DNA of 64,000 nucleotides from Mesorhizobium sp. M00.F.Ca.ET.216.01.1.1 (GCF_004010325.2 NZ_SADR02000031.1:1-64000), one strand, 5' to 3'; counted from the stretch's first letter, positions 1 to 8,872 are shown. The notes: generated by a model not told the origin, from the letters alone. Numbers and translations: made by a program.

Positions 1-218
1 CTCGGGAAGCCGACCGTGTGGTTTGCCTTAGCCAGCCGGGACGGTTCCGCGCGCTGGGTTACCACTATCAAAGTTTCCCCCAACTTTCCGACGGCGAGGT
101 CATCGCTGCGATGGACGAGGCTGCCCAGCGCCCGCAGCACCGAAATCAGAAGCGTTCCCCTGGCCCAGGTTCAGGCGCAGCCAGAGAAACAACGACACGG
201 GATGGTCGCGAAAAATAG
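1..218 (+). CDS. C-terminal end of a phosphoribosyltransferase-like protein (partial)
   Basis: An open frame runs from the left window edge (codons in phase from base 3) to TAG at 216-218. The encoded tail contains ADRVVCLSQPGRF and a following LGYHYQSFPQLSD stretch, which resembles the end of COG1926-type phosphoribosyltransferases (the usual form is ADEVVCL...P..F.AVG..Y..F...TDEEV). The gene starts outside the window, so the catalytic PRPP loop cannot be checked. The last 30 or so residues are low-complexity and basic. The next gene starts 12 bp downstream, so the two may be co-transcribed. Identification is by remembered family pattern only. Confidence 0.5.
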   Translation, partial: READRVVCLSQPGRFRALGYHYQSFPQLSDGEVIAAMDEAAQRPQHRNQKRSPGPGSGAARETTTRDGREK

Positions 219-230
219 GAGATAGCATCG

Positions 231-677
231 ATGCTGATCCGCACGCTTTCTGCGCTGGAATGTACGAAATTGCTGGCCGCCCATCGTATCGGCCACTTGG
301 CATGCGCGAAGGACGGGCAACCCTACGTCGTGTGCCTCAACTACGCCTACGCTGACAATCACCTCTACGCCTTTTCCTTGCTAGGCAAGAAGATCGACTG
401 GATGCGGGCCAATCCGCTGGTGTGTGTCCAGGTCGACGAACACGGCCAGGGGCGGGGCTGGAGGAGCGTGGTTGTCGACGGCCGCTACGAAGAGCTGCCG
501 GACCGGATCGGCCACAAGGTGGAACGCGATCATGCATGGGCGTTGCTGAGCAAACATGTCGACTGGTGGGAACCCGGCGCCCTCAAGCCGGTCATGCCTC
601 CCGTGTCAGACAGCACGCCGCACGTTTTCTTCAGGATTCTCGTCGAGCAGGTGTCTGGCCGCGAAGCAAGTGAGTAA
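231..677 (+). CDS. Pyridoxamine 5'-phosphate oxidase-family flavin-binding protein
   Basis: The product has 148 residues, the usual size for the small split-barrel FMN-binding proteins related to NimA and PPOX. The N-terminal half shows the family pattern: a short helix (LSALECTKLLAAHRIGHLAC), then paired strands with DGQPYVVCLNYAY and HLYAFSLLGKKIDWM, then VCVQVDE. Such proteins bind FMN, F420 or haem and act as reductases or cofactor chaperones; the exact substrate cannot be read from the sequence. The start is ATG at 231 after a weak AGGAGAT-like site. No FixK box is seen before it, but one lies just downstream before the cytochrome gene. Confidence 0.75.
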   Translation: MLIRTLSALECTKLLAAHRIGHLACAKDGQPYVVCLNYAYADNHLYAFSLLGKKIDWMRANPLVCVQVDEHGQGRGWRSVVVDGRYEELPDRIGHKVERDHAWALLSKHVDWWEPGALKPVMPPVSDSTPHVFFRILVEQVSGREASE

Positions 678-717
678 GCTGTTTCAGCAACTCGAGGCGA
701 CCGTCCCTGCCCGCAAA

Positions 718-731
718 TTGATCCGGATCAA
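718..731 (+). promoter_or_regulatory. FixK/FNR-type box (TTGATCCGGATCAA)
   Basis: Perfect palindrome TTGAT-CCGG-ATCAA, the consensus half-sites for FNR/FixK regulators. It ends 53 bp before the ATG of the cytochrome c gene at 785, so a promoter activated from about -41.5 would start transcription close upstream of that ATG. Confidence 0.85.
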
Positions 732-784
732 CGTCCCTGCGCGCCGACGCTGTAGGCTCCGGCCATCAATCGGTGGACACGCGG

Positions 785-1183
785 ATGAAATTCCTGATCG
801 CGGCAGCTTTCGTAACCATGGTCCTCAATGCGTCAACGGCGCAGGAAATGAGTTATGGACAGGCGGAATATCTGAATTCTTGCGCGGTCTGTCATGGTCC
901 CGAAGGCAAAGGCGACGGCCCCTTGGGCGACGAGCTAGTGAAGCGACCAGCCGACCTGACACACCTCTCCAGACAGAACGGCGGCGAATTCCCTTACTGG
1001 CGCGTCTTTGCAGTGATCGACGGCCGCACCATGGTGCCGGCGCATGGCGAGCGCGATATGCCGGTCTGGGGCCGCCAATTCCTCCCCGATGACGCTAAGA
1101 AATACGGCCCCAACGCCGGAGAAATCGTCACCACGGAACGGATCCACAATCTGGCTGGTTATGTTCAGACGCTGCAGCGGTAA
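785..1183 (+). CDS. Exported monohaem cytochrome c
   Basis: The 132-residue product has a signal peptide (about residues 1-20, cleavage after NASTAQ) and one haem c attachment motif, CAVCH at residues 33-37, in the typical class I context (CAVCHGPEGKGDG). A Met in the DMPVWG segment near residue 88 is the probable distal ligand. It would carry electrons in the periplasm. ATG 785 is preferred to GTG 773 because it opens directly on the signal peptide. A perfect FixK-type box lies upstream, so expression under low oxygen is inferred. It overlaps the next gene by one base (TAATG), indicating translational coupling. Confidence 0.85.
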   Translation: MKFLIAAAFVTMVLNASTAQEMSYGQAEYLNSCAVCHGPEGKGDGPLGDELVKRPADLTHLSRQNGGEFPYWRVFAVIDGRTMVPAHGERDMPVWGRQFLPDDAKKYGPNAGEIVTTERIHNLAGYVQTLQR

Positions 1184-2811
1184 TGTCCGATGGCGGAAAG
1201 CTATTCGAATTATCGCCTTTGGTTTCAATCGCCCAGGCGAACGGGAGGCCGATAGTGATCGTTGAAGACCAGAAGGCTGCGGTCGCATTTCTACTCAACC
1301 CCGCCGCTTATGGCGAGACCGGCCCGGTTGAGGCGATTGAGACCCACATTTCGCGTCTCTTCCTGGTCGGCCAGCGCGCCTTCAAGATGAAGCGGGCGGT
1401 CAAGCTGCCCTATGTCGATTTCTCGACGCCGGCTCTCCGTCTCGCAGCTTGCGAGAAGGAGGTCGAGCTCAATTCCAGGACCGCTCCCGGGCTCTACCTC
1501 GGTGTGCGGCGCATAACGCGAGAAGACGGCAGGCTCGCCTTCGACGGAACCGGCGAACTGGTCGATGCGGCGGTCGAGATGATTCGCTTCGACCAGTCGC
1601 AGCTCCTCGACCGAATGGCTGTCGGTGGCGAACTGACGCCGGCATTGATGACAGCGGTGGCGCGCATGATCGTGCAATACCATCGCGGCGCACCTGAGAT
1701 CCACACCGGCAGCGGGTCGGCGAACCTGACGTGCGTGCTCGCCATCAACGAGGCAGGCTTTGCCACCAGCCATGTTTTCGAAAGAGCCGAAATCGACGGA
1801 TTCACAGAGGCCTTCCGCATCGCCCTCGCCCGTCATTCCGAGCTGCTCGACCGGCGGGAGGCGGCGGGCAAGGTCCGCCGTTGTCACGGCGATCTGCATC
1901 TGCGCAACATCTGCCTTTTCGACGGCGAGCCACGCCTCTTCGATTGCATCGAATTCAATGACCAGATCGCCAGCATTGATGTGCTCTACGATCTGTCCTT
2001 CCTGCTGATGGACCTTTGGCATCGTGGCTTTCCGGAATTCGCCAATCTGGTGATGAACCGCTACTTCGACGAAGCAGACGACGAGGACGGCTTCATCCTG
2101 CTGCCCTTTTTCATGGCAGTGCGGGCCGCAGTGCGCGCCCATGTCACGGCAACGCAGGTCGAGGAAGCAAGCACCGATTCCGACGGACTGATCGCCGAGG
2201 CCAGATCCTATTTCGCGCTAGCCCGAACACTGCTCAAGAGTGTCTCTCCTCGCCTGATCGCCATCGGCGGCCTGAGCGGTTCCGGCAAGACGACCGTTGC
2301 CGAAGCACTCGCCGCACAGGTCGGCGCCCCACCTGGCGGGCGCATTGTCGAGAGCGACCGCATCCGCAAAGCCATGCATGGGGTGCCCGCCGAGACGAGA
2401 CTGCCGGACAGGGCCTATCGGCCGGAGGTGTCGGACCGCGTCTATCGTGAAATGGCATGGCGCGCCGGCCTGATCCTTTCCGAAGGCGGCTCGGTGGTCG
2501 CCGATGCCGTGTTCGACAGGCCCGCCGACCGCGAGCGGATCGAAAAGGCCGCGCGTGACAGGGGTGTCGTTTTTGCCGGATTTTGGCTGACAGCGGATCC
2601 GCTCGTTCTTTGGCAGCGGGTCAATGAGCGCAAGAGTGGCCCCTCCGACGCCACTGTCGACATCCTTTCGCGGCAATTGCAGCGAAATGGCTCCCAATCC
2701 AACTGGCGCAAGGTCGATGCCGATCGAAAGCCCGCTGACGTCACCGCCGAGTTGATGCACCTCTCGCAAGCCGCCGCATCAGCAGGCGGCCCCCTCAAGA
2801 CAGCATCCTGA
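1183..2811 (+). CDS. Two-domain protein: aminoglycoside phosphotransferase-like domain plus P-loop kinase-like ATPase
   Basis: The 542-residue protein has an APH-like N-terminal half with the catalytic loop HGDLHLRNICLF followed by the metal-binding FDCIEFND segment (around residues 230-255), and a C-terminal P-loop domain with GGLSGSGKTT (around residue 365). This architecture is known as the bifunctional aminoglycoside phosphotransferase/ATP-binding protein family, common in rhizobial low-oxygen regions; its substrate is unknown, and drug resistance should not be assumed. It starts by overlapping the stop of the cytochrome gene and converges on the next gene with only 7 bp between stop codons. 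Confidence 0.8.
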   Translation: MSDGGKLFELSPLVSIAQANGRPIVIVEDQKAAVAFLLNPAAYGETGPVEAIETHISRLFLVGQRAFKMKRAVKLPYVDFSTPALRLAACEKEVELNSRTAPGLYLGVRRITREDGRLAFDGTGELVDAAVEMIRFDQSQLLDRMAVGGELTPALMTAVARMIVQYHRGAPEIHTGSGSANLTCVLAINEAGFATSHVFERAEIDGFTEAFRIALARHSELLDRREAAGKVRRCHGDLHLRNICLFDGEPRLFDCIEFNDQIASIDVLYDLSFLLMDLWHRGFPEFANLVMNRYFDEADDEDGFILLPFFMAVRAAVRAHVTATQVEEASTDSDGLIAEARSYFALARTLLKSVSPRLIAIGGLSGSGKTTVAEALAAQVGAPPGGRIVESDRIRKAMHGVPAETRLPDRAYRPEVSDRVYREMAWRAGLILSEGGSVVADAVFDRPADRERIEKAARDRGVVFAGFWLTADPLVLWQRVNERKSGPSDATVDILSRQLQRNGSQSNWRKVDADRKPADVTAELMHLSQAAASAGGPLKTAS

Positions 2812-2818
2812 CAGCCGG

Positions 2819-5509
2819 CTATCGGCTCCACCCGAGGTCCAGCCTCGCCAGCGACAGGCCAGCCTGGCTCGGATGATGCGCAATCGAAAACCCGAATTCA
2901 CGGCACATCGCCAGCATCCTGATGTTTTCGGTGAGCATTATCCCCTCGATCCGGCTGATCCGATCTGCCTTGGCATAGTCGACGATCTGCCTGAGCAGTT
3001 CCCAGCCGAGGCCATGGCCCTGCAGGTCCGTGCGCACCAGCAAAGCATATTCGGCGGTGGTGTGGTCCGGATCGCAGGAAAGCCGGCTCACGCCTGCCAG
3101 CGCGCCTGTGCTCTGATCCAACGCGACGAAAGCCATGTCCCGGTCATAGTCGAGCTGTGTGAGCCGTTTCAGCATTTGGTCCGAGAAGTTCTTGCGTGGA
3201 GAAAGGAAACGCAGGCGCAGATCGTCCGGCGAAATCCGAGCGAGGAATTCCGGATAAAGCGCAATGTCAGCCGGCTTGATCGGCCGGATGTGAAAACGGG
3301 CGCCGTTGGCCGAGAACTTCCTGTCCCAGCCCGACGGGTAAGGCCTGATCGCGAGTGCGGGGTTCGGCCCCGGCTCCTCGACGCGTTCCGGTTCGATCTC
3401 GATGCGGGCATCGAGTGCGACCACGCCATCGGCGTCGGCCAGCAACGGGTTGATGTCGATGGAGACGAGGCACGGAAAGTCAACGATCATCTGCGACAAC
3501 CCATTGAGCGCAGCGACGATTGCCCCACGGTTCGCCGGCTTGCGATCGCGGAATCCGGCAAGCAGGCGGCCGATCCGGGTGTGTTCGATCAGGTCACCGG
3601 CAAGCACATCGTCGAGCGGCGGCAACGCCATCGCCGTATCGTCCATCACCTCCACCGCGACCCCGCCGGCGCCAAACAGGATTACCGGACCGAAGATCGG
3701 ATCACGACTGACGCCGAGGATGACTTCCTGCGCCTGTTTGCGCGCCACCATTGGCTGGACAGCATAGCCTTCGATGGTGGCTGCCGGCGCGTGCTTGCCT
3801 ACGCGCGCCTCGATTGCTCTGGCCGCCTTGCCGGCCGCCGCGGCGGTTGCGAGGTTGAGCTCTACGCCGCCGATGTCGGACTTGTGCGAGATCGTCCTCG
3901 ACAGCAGTTTGACGACGACCCGTTCGGAAGTCTTCAAAAGCCGGCCTGCCGCCTGCTCTGCCTCGACGGCGGATTTGGCGACAATAGTTTGGGGTACCGC
4001 AATGCCATAGGCGGAGATCGCCGCCTTGGCTTCCGGCTCCATCAGCATTCGTCGACCTTCCTTCGCGACCTGCCTCAGTATGGCAAGCACGGCTGCGCGG
4101 TCGCTGGTGGTATCCTCGCTACGGCTCGACGGTGTTCGCATCAGCGACCGCTGGGCTCTGGACCAGTCGCTGAGGTAAGAAACGGCGGTCGCTGCATCCG
4201 CAGGTGTTTCGAAGCTGGCGATGCCGGCGTCCTGAAGGATGCGCCGCCCGTCGCGCGCCGTGTGTTCCCCAAGCCAGCAGGTCAGCATGGGTTTGCCGCC
4301 GATCTTGCCCTCACTGGTGAGTTCGGCCACCGCCTTTGCCACAGCAAGCGGCGAGCCCAGCCCCGTTGGGCAGTTCATCACCAGGACGACGTCGGTTCCC
4401 GGATCGGCTGCGACGGCCTCAACGGCCGCCTTGTAGCGTTCAGGCGGAGCATCCCCAATGATGTCCACCGGGTTGGCGTGCGACCAGGTGGGCGGCAGTG
4501 TGGTATTCAGGCGGACGACCGTCGCCGGCGAAAGGGCCGCCAGTTCCCCCTTGCAGTCCATGAGCTGGTCCACAGCCAGCACACCGGCGCCGCCGCCATT
4601 GGTGACGATGCCGACACGGGCTCGATCGAGCGGTGCGAAGCGAGCGGTCGTTTCAGCGGCGTCGAACAATTCGGCAAGACCCTTGACGCGCAAAATACCC
4701 GCTCGCTGAAGAGCAGCCTCTACCACTCGGTCGGCGCCCGACAGCGCGCCGGTGTGGGTCGCCGCTGCTTTCGCCGCCTGCTCGTGGCGGCCCGACTTGA
4801 TCGCGATCACCGGCTTTATGCGCGCCGCAGCACGTGCGGCCGACATGAACTTGCGCGGATTGGGAATGGTTTCGAGATACATCACGATTGCGCGTGTCCG
4901 CGCATCGCCCGCCAGCATGTCGAGGCAGTCGGCGACATCGACATCCGCCATGTCGCCCAGGGAAACGATCTGCGAGAAGCCGACATTGTTGTCCGCGGCC
5001 CAGTCGATCAACGATGTGGCAATGGCGCCGGATTGCGACAGCAGCGCGATGTTGCCGGGCCTGGCTGCCATATGCGCGAATCCTGCGTTCAGCTTCACAG
5101 GTGGGATTATCAGCCCGAGCGTATTCGGCCCGATGATCCGGAAAAGAGTAGGCTTCGCAGCGTCGAGCATCGCCTGGCGCAGGCCATTCTCGTGCGTCAG
5201 TCCGGCGGTGATGACGACCGCTGCGCGCGTGCCCTTTTCACTGAGGTCACGCACGACGCCGGGAACCGTCTCCGGCGGCGTCACGATGACGCCGAGGTCG
5301 GGAACGCCTGGCAGGTCGGCAGCCTTCGCATAGCAGTGTCGACCAGCCAGTCCCGAATATTTCGGGTTGACCGGCCATATCTCGCCCTCGAACCCGCCAT
5401 TGACGATGTTGTCAAAGACGACACGGCCAACCGAGCCGTCACGCACGGATGCGCCGAAGACGGCAACCGACTTCGGGCTGACTGCATGTTCGAGATTTCG
5501 GATCGTCAC
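2819..5509 (-). CDS. PatZ-like fusion: ADP-forming acyl-CoA synthetase with C-terminal GNAT acetyltransferase
   Basis: The 896-residue protein matches the length and domain order of bacterial protein lysine acetyltransferases of the PatZ/YfiQ type: a CoA-binding Rossmann domain (about 1-130, starting SPKSVAVFGAS), succinyl-CoA ligase-like domains (SQSGAIATSLIDWA, THTGALSG), an ATP-grasp domain (about 480-700) and a GNAT domain (about 730-890, with HGLGWELL as the acetyl-CoA loop). In E. coli and Salmonella such proteins acetylate and switch off acetyl-CoA synthetase; here the target is unknown. The start is GTG 5509 with GGGAG 8 bases upstream. A FixK-like box lies 51 bp before the start. Confidence 0.85.
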   Translation of the reverse strand: MTIRNLEHAVSPKSVAVFGASVRDGSVGRVVFDNIVNGGFEGEIWPVNPKYSGLAGRHCYAKAADLPGVPDLGVIVTPPETVPGVVRDLSEKGTRAAVVITAGLTHENGLRQAMLDAAKPTLFRIIGPNTLGLIIPPVKLNAGFAHMAARPGNIALLSQSGAIATSLIDWAADNNVGFSQIVSLGDMADVDVADCLDMLAGDARTRAIVMYLETIPNPRKFMSAARAAARIKPVIAIKSGRHEQAAKAAATHTGALSGADRVVEAALQRAGILRVKGLAELFDAAETTARFAPLDRARVGIVTNGGGAGVLAVDQLMDCKGELAALSPATVVRLNTTLPPTWSHANPVDIIGDAPPERYKAAVEAVAADPGTDVVLVMNCPTGLGSPLAVAKAVAELTSEGKIGGKPMLTCWLGEHTARDGRRILQDAGIASFETPADAATAVSYLSDWSRAQRSLMRTPSSRSEDTTSDRAAVLAILRQVAKEGRRMLMEPEAKAAISAYGIAVPQTIVAKSAVEAEQAAGRLLKTSERVVVKLLSRTISHKSDIGGVELNLATAAAAGKAARAIEARVGKHAPAATIEGYAVQPMVARKQAQEVILGVSRDPIFGPVILFGAGGVAVEVMDDTAMALPPLDDVLAGDLIEHTRIGRLLAGFRDRKPANRGAIVAALNGLSQMIVDFPCLVSIDINPLLADADGVVALDARIEIEPERVEEPGPNPALAIRPYPSGWDRKFSANGARFHIRPIKPADIALYPEFLARISPDDLRLRFLSPRKNFSDQMLKRLTQLDYDRDMAFVALDQSTGALAGVSRLSCDPDHTTAEYALLVRTDLQGHGLGWELLRQIVDYAKADRISRIEGIMLTENIRMLAMCREFGFSIAHHPSQAGLSLARLDLGWSR

Positions 5510-5560
5510 TGCTTGGTCTCCCGTTCGTGGCGATAATCGGCGGGCGATCTTGCGCGTTCA

Positions 5561-5574
5561 TTGCGTTGGATCAA
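5561..5574 (-). promoter_or_regulatory. FixK-like box, asymmetric (TTGCGTTGGATCAA)
   Basis: TTGCG-TTGG-ATCAA fits the relaxed FixK pattern TTG(A/C)-N6-(T/G)CAA. It lies 51 bp from the GTG of the PatZ-like gene on the minus strand, the same spacing as the perfect boxes in the window. One half-site is the FNR type and the other the NnrR type, so which regulator uses it is unclear. Confidence 0.6.
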
Positions 5575-5665
5575 AGCCTCTCCCGGCGATCGCAATTAGC
5601 TGTTGCCAGAAGTCGAGGCGATCGCCGGCGCTCGCGAAATGCCAATTTCAAGCAGTCCTCGACCA

Positions 5666-5775
5666 TGGGACAGATCACGCCCGTGGCGGGAGCATTGCTT
5701 CAGGAAGGTATCGACATAGTGGTGATCCTCAACGCGCTACGCACTCTTGGCGATGCGCGTCTCGGGCGCGCATAG
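5666..5775 (+). pseudogene. Relic of the C-terminus of a heavy-metal P-type ATPase
   Basis: In the gap between the PatZ-like gene and trxC, an open frame ends with the peptide ITPVAGALLQEGIDIVVILN, followed by ALR. This is the hallmark last transmembrane segment of heavy-metal P1B ATPases (typically PPVAGALLQEVIDVAVILNALRA). Nothing upstream in frame encodes the rest of the protein, so it is the stump of a deleted gene. The frame stays open to a TAG at 5773-5775. Confidence 0.7.
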
Positions 5776-5800
5776 TTGACAACAGCAAAGGTGAATGGCC

Positions 5801-6250
5801 ATGGCGCAGGAAAATCTGGTGGTTTGCGGCAAGTGCGGCGGGGTCAATCGCCTGCCGCCAGCGCGCAATGCCAAGGATGCAAAATGCGGAAAGTGCGGCA
5901 TCAAGCTGTTTTCGGGTCACCCGGAAGATGTCGATGCAGAGACCTTCGATCGCCAGATCACGCGAAGCAGCCTACCTGTTGTCGTCGATATCTGGGCGCC
6001 ATGGTGCGGCCCCTGCAAGATGATGGCGCCGGCCTACGAAGCGGCAGCGAACGAACTGGAGCCGCATGTTCGGCTCATCAAGCTCAATTCCGACAACGAG
6101 CAGGCCGTTTCAGCCAGGCTCGGCATTCGCGGCATCCCGACTATGATCCTCTTCGATGGCGGGCGCGAACTTGCGCGCACCTCCGGCGCCATGACGGCCG
6201 GTCAGATCGTCAGGTGGGTTCGCGACCATCTGCCGATGGCCACCGCCTGA
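5801..6250 (+). CDS. trxC: Thioredoxin 2 (zinc-binding thioredoxin)
   Basis: The 149-residue protein has the TrxC layout: an N-terminal zinc ribbon with two CxxC pairs (CGKCGG and CGKCG, residues about 10-35), then a thioredoxin fold with the active site WCGPCK around residue 70 and the cis-proline region GIPTMILF. It is a cytoplasmic disulfide reductant. ATG 5801 has AAAGG at a 9-base spacing; ATG 5795, in frame, is an alternative. A gap of only 11 bp to the next gene suggests an operon. Confidence 0.93.
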   Translation: MAQENLVVCGKCGGVNRLPPARNAKDAKCGKCGIKLFSGHPEDVDAETFDRQITRSSLPVVVDIWAPWCGPCKMMAPAYEAAANELEPHVRLIKLNSDNEQAVSARLGIRGIPTMILFDGGRELARTSGAMTAGQIVRWVRDHLPMATA

Positions 6251-6261
6251 AGCCGTCAAAA

Positions 6262-7515
6262 ATGGATCCGCTCATCGCCCGACTCGGACTGGCACTGGCA
6301 ATAGGCCTTCTCGTCGGATTGGAGCGCGGTTGGCGGGAGCGCGATGCGCCAGATCGCAGCCGGACGGCCGGAATTCGCACGTTTGGCATATCCGGCCTGC
6401 TTGGCGGCATCCTCGCGGCACTGGCCACCGCGCTCGGTGCAGTGTCCGTGCTGGTCGGCGGGTTCCTCGCCTTTGCGGCAATTTTCGCTTGGTACAAGGC
6501 GCGCGAGGCCGCCCACGACGAGGATTTCAGCGTCACGACAGTAATAGCAGGCCTTGGTGTGTTCGCGCTCGGCGGGCTTTCGGTCGCCGGCGACTACCGG
6601 GCCGCTGCTGCCGGAGGGGCGGCACTAGCGGCAATCCTTGCCAGTCGCGAGATCCTGCACGGTCTCTTGAAGCGGCTGACCTGGATCGAACTTCGCTCGG
6701 CGCTGATCCTGGCAGTGATGACCGCGATCGTCCTGCCCTTGTTGCCAAACCGGACATTGGACCCGTGGGGCGGTTTCAATCCGTGGGAGGTCTGGTTCCT
6801 TACGGTGCTGATGGCGTCGATATCGTTCGCGGGCTATGTCGCCGTTCGCGTCCTGGGAGATACGCGCGGTCTGCTCGTCAGTTCGCTCGCGGGCGCGGTC
6901 GTCTCGTCCACCGCCGTGACGATGGCGCTTGCTCGTAGCGCCGTGTCCGCAAACAGTCCGCTGCCGCTCGTCGGCGCGGCTTCGCTGGCGGCTATGGTTT
7001 CGGTCCTGCGCGTCTGCACCGTGGTGCTGATCGTCGAGCCAAGCGTATTCGTCGTGGCGGGCATCCCAGCGATTGCAGCGGCGCTCGCCTTCGCATTCTG
7101 CGGAGCATTCTTTTTAGTCCGCGCCAGCGGGGATCACAAAAGTGGCGGACCGGCACGTAACCCATTCGAATTGGTTCCGCTGCTGCTCTTTGCGCTGCTC
7201 TTTGCGGTTGTCGCCACCGCGAGCGCCGCATTGGCTGCTCAATTCGGTGGAGGCGGCTTGCTGGCGAGTTCGATGCTTGCGGGCACGTTCGATGTTGATG
7301 TCTCGGTGCTCAGCGCGCTGCGCCTGGTCAAGCATTCGGTCGCTGTCGAGACAGTGGGCCAGGCGGTGCTCGCAGCACTGGCGGCAAACGCCATCGGTCG
7401 GCTGTCTCTGGCCGTATTTGCCGGCCCGGTCAGGTTCTGGCTGCCGCTGGCCGGCATAACCCTGGTTGCGGCGGCTGCCGGCTTCGGCGCCATGTTGCTG
7501 CCACCGAACTTCTGA
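6262..7515 (+). CDS. MgtC/SapB-family membrane protein with DUF4010
   Basis: The 417-residue protein begins with the MgtC motif (LGLALAIGLLVGLERGWRER, residues about 7-26), followed by GIRTFGISGLLGG, and continues as a multi-spanning DUF4010 region with about 11-12 hydrophobic helices. MgtC proteins affect magnesium homeostasis or bind F-type ATPase, but the function of the long DUF4010 form is unknown. The start is ATG 6262, 11 bp after trxC; the longer in-frame extension upstream overlaps trxC in another frame and is rejected. Confidence 0.82.
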   Translation: MDPLIARLGLALAIGLLVGLERGWRERDAPDRSRTAGIRTFGISGLLGGILAALATALGAVSVLVGGFLAFAAIFAWYKAREAAHDEDFSVTTVIAGLGVFALGGLSVAGDYRAAAAGGAALAAILASREILHGLLKRLTWIELRSALILAVMTAIVLPLLPNRTLDPWGGFNPWEVWFLTVLMASISFAGYVAVRVLGDTRGLLVSSLAGAVVSSTAVTMALARSAVSANSPLPLVGAASLAAMVSVLRVCTVVLIVEPSVFVVAGIPAIAAALAFAFCGAFFLVRASGDHKSGGPARNPFELVPLLLFALLFAVVATASAALAAQFGGGGLLASSMLAGTFDVDVSVLSALRLVKHSVAVETVGQAVLAALAANAIGRLSLAVFAGPVRFWLPLAGITLVAAAAGFGAMLLPPNF

Positions 7516-7540
7516 CAGCGCCAAGACTCCTAAGCCTCCC

Positions 7541-7554
7541 TTGATGCGGATCAA
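7541..7554 (+). promoter_or_regulatory. FixK/FNR-type box (TTGATGCGGATCAA)
   Basis: Perfect TTGAT-N4-ATCAA half-sites, ending 48 bp before the ATG of the gene at 7603. It lies just after the MgtC-like gene and probably starts a new transcription unit covering 7603-8606. Confidence 0.85.
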
Positions 7555-7602
7555 GGCCGAGCCTGCTCGTCGCATTACAAAACTCGGTCAAAGGAGTTCG
7601 CC

Positions 7603-7989
7603 ATGACCAATGTGAAGCACCTCAGCCCGAAATTCCGCCACGTTAGGCTGCTGCTTGCCCGTGAGAAGGCCCATCCGGACGGCGACCGCGAGGAGGGCTA
7701 TGACGTGCTCGCCCCGCTGGGCAGCGACGGCCGGATCGACGCCAACGAGTGGAAATCTCACCGGGCTTCCTGCCGCGTTCGCCATTTTCGCACCGGTGAA
7801 GAGGATCTGATCGGCCGTCTGCGGCGCAAGTCCGGCGGACAATGGTATTTCGACTATGCCGAAGGCGACCGCGACGACGAGATCGGCTTTCATCTCGGTG
7901 ACGAGCGCTTCGTAACCGGTGAGTATGTCTCGATCGAACGCAACGGCGCCATGCACACCTATCAAGTGGCAAGGGTCGAACGGCCTTAG
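7603..7989 (+). CDS. Conserved protein of unknown function, FixK-box preceded
   Basis: The 128-residue product is soluble and strongly charged, with no signal peptide or membrane helix. It has a central HFRTGEEDLIGRLRRK stretch and a C-terminal beta-rich segment (EYVSIERNGAMHTYQVARVE) that looks like a small barrel. I do not recognise a named domain. A strong AAAGGAG site precedes ATG 7603. The perfect upstream FixK-type box argues for induction under oxygen limitation, and the quinone reductase gene follows after 29 bp. Confidence 0.75.
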   Translation: MTNVKHLSPKFRHVRLLLAREKAHPDGDREEGYDVLAPLGSDGRIDANEWKSHRASCRVRHFRTGEEDLIGRLRRKSGGQWYFDYAEGDRDDEIGFHLGDERFVTGEYVSIERNGAMHTYQVARVERP

Positions 7990-8018
7990 CTCAAGACAAG
8001 GCGCCTCTGGGGCAAACC

Positions 8019-8606
8019 ATGCCGCGACGCACTCTGATTGTGGTCGGCCATCCTGATCCATCTCCGGATCGGCTCTGTAGCGGTCTGGCGCAAGCCTATG
8101 CCGAGGGCGCGGAACAGGCGGGGCATGTCGTCCGTCGGGTCGATCTCGCGACGCTCGATTTTCCGATGCTGCGGACGATGCAGGAGTTTGAACACGGCGC
8201 GGTGCCCGGCAGCTTGAAGGAGGCCGCCGAAGCGATCGTCTGGGCGGAGCATATCGTCTTTGTCTTTCCGCTTTGGCTCGGAACCATGCCGGCCCTGCTC
8301 AAGGCGCTTCTGGAACAGGTTATGCGGCCGGGAACGGCCTTTGCTTACCCGGACAAGGTCGGCGGCTTTACCAGGACACTGCTTCGCGGCCGCTCCGCTC
8401 GTATCGTAGTGACGATGGGCATGCCTTCCATTCTTTACCGGCTTTGGTTCCTCGGCCACGGCATCGCCGGCATGCGTCGAAGCATCCTCCATTTTGTCGG
8501 CATCCGTCCGGTGCGCGAGACCTTGTTCGGCATGGTCGCGGGCGCCAGCGACTCGACACGGGCGAAGTGGATCGAACAAATGCGCAGGCTGGGGGAGTTC
8601 GGCTAA
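8019..8606 (+). CDS. NAD(P)H:quinone oxidoreductase-like flavodoxin-fold protein
   Basis: The 195-residue protein has the flavodoxin-fold NQO pattern: an N-terminal strand and phosphate loop (LIVVGHPDPSPDRLCSGLAQ), a VFVFPLWLGTMPALLKALLE motif typical of the KefF/MdaB/NQO family, and the flavin-contact region PGTAFAYPDKVGG. Two-electron reduction of quinones or similar compounds with FMN/FAD is expected. It probably shares the FixK-type promoter at 7541 with the gene before it. A decayed second copy of this gene is present at 9961-10264. Confidence 0.85.
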   Translation: MPRRTLIVVGHPDPSPDRLCSGLAQAYAEGAEQAGHVVRRVDLATLDFPMLRTMQEFEHGAVPGSLKEAAEAIVWAEHIVFVFPLWLGTMPALLKALLEQVMRPGTAFAYPDKVGGFTRTLLRGRSARIVVTMGMPSILYRLWFLGHGIAGMRRSILHFVGIRPVRETLFGMVAGASDSTRAKWIEQMRRLGEFG

Positions 8607-8612
8607 AGCAGT

Positions 8613-8872
8613 TCACGGCACAAGGACGGCGGCACCACTCAGTCTTCCGGCGCGCAGATCGTCCAACGCCTGGTTTGCCTGTTCCAGCGGATAGACCTTT
8701 GTATGCGTGCGAACCTGCGCGCTCTTCACAATGGGAAAGAACTCTTCCGCGTCGCGACGTGTCAGGTTTGCAACCGACACCAATTCTGCGCACTCCCACA
8801 GCAATCGGTAAGGCGTAGCCGGAATATCGCTCATGTGGATTCCGCTCACCACTCGCCCGCTTCGCACACGCC
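8613..8872 (-). pseudogene. Truncated duplicate of the 3' end of the alcohol dehydrogenase gene
   Basis: The minus-strand frame encodes the last 75 or so residues of a zinc alcohol dehydrogenase, nearly identical to the C-terminus of the intact gene at 10271-11254 (shared NLTRRDAEEFFPIVKSAQV and the ending GRLSGAAVLVP). Homology fades around 8865, where the sequence changes to an unrelated stretch. The gene has lost both zinc sites and the NAD-binding fold, so it cannot be functional. It mirrors the neighbouring NQO arrangement (see findings). Confidence 0.85.

Noticed and set aside
1183..2811. Aminoglycoside resistance role for the APH-like protein
   Set aside because: The APH-like domain is fused to a P-loop kinase-like domain, which defines a separate family with no known drug substrate.
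2873..5536. 887-codon open frame on the plus strand opposite the PatZ-like gene
   Set aside because: It is the antisense image of a gene with clear domains. The deduced protein is rich in Arg and His and resembles nothing, typical of antisense frames in high-GC DNA.
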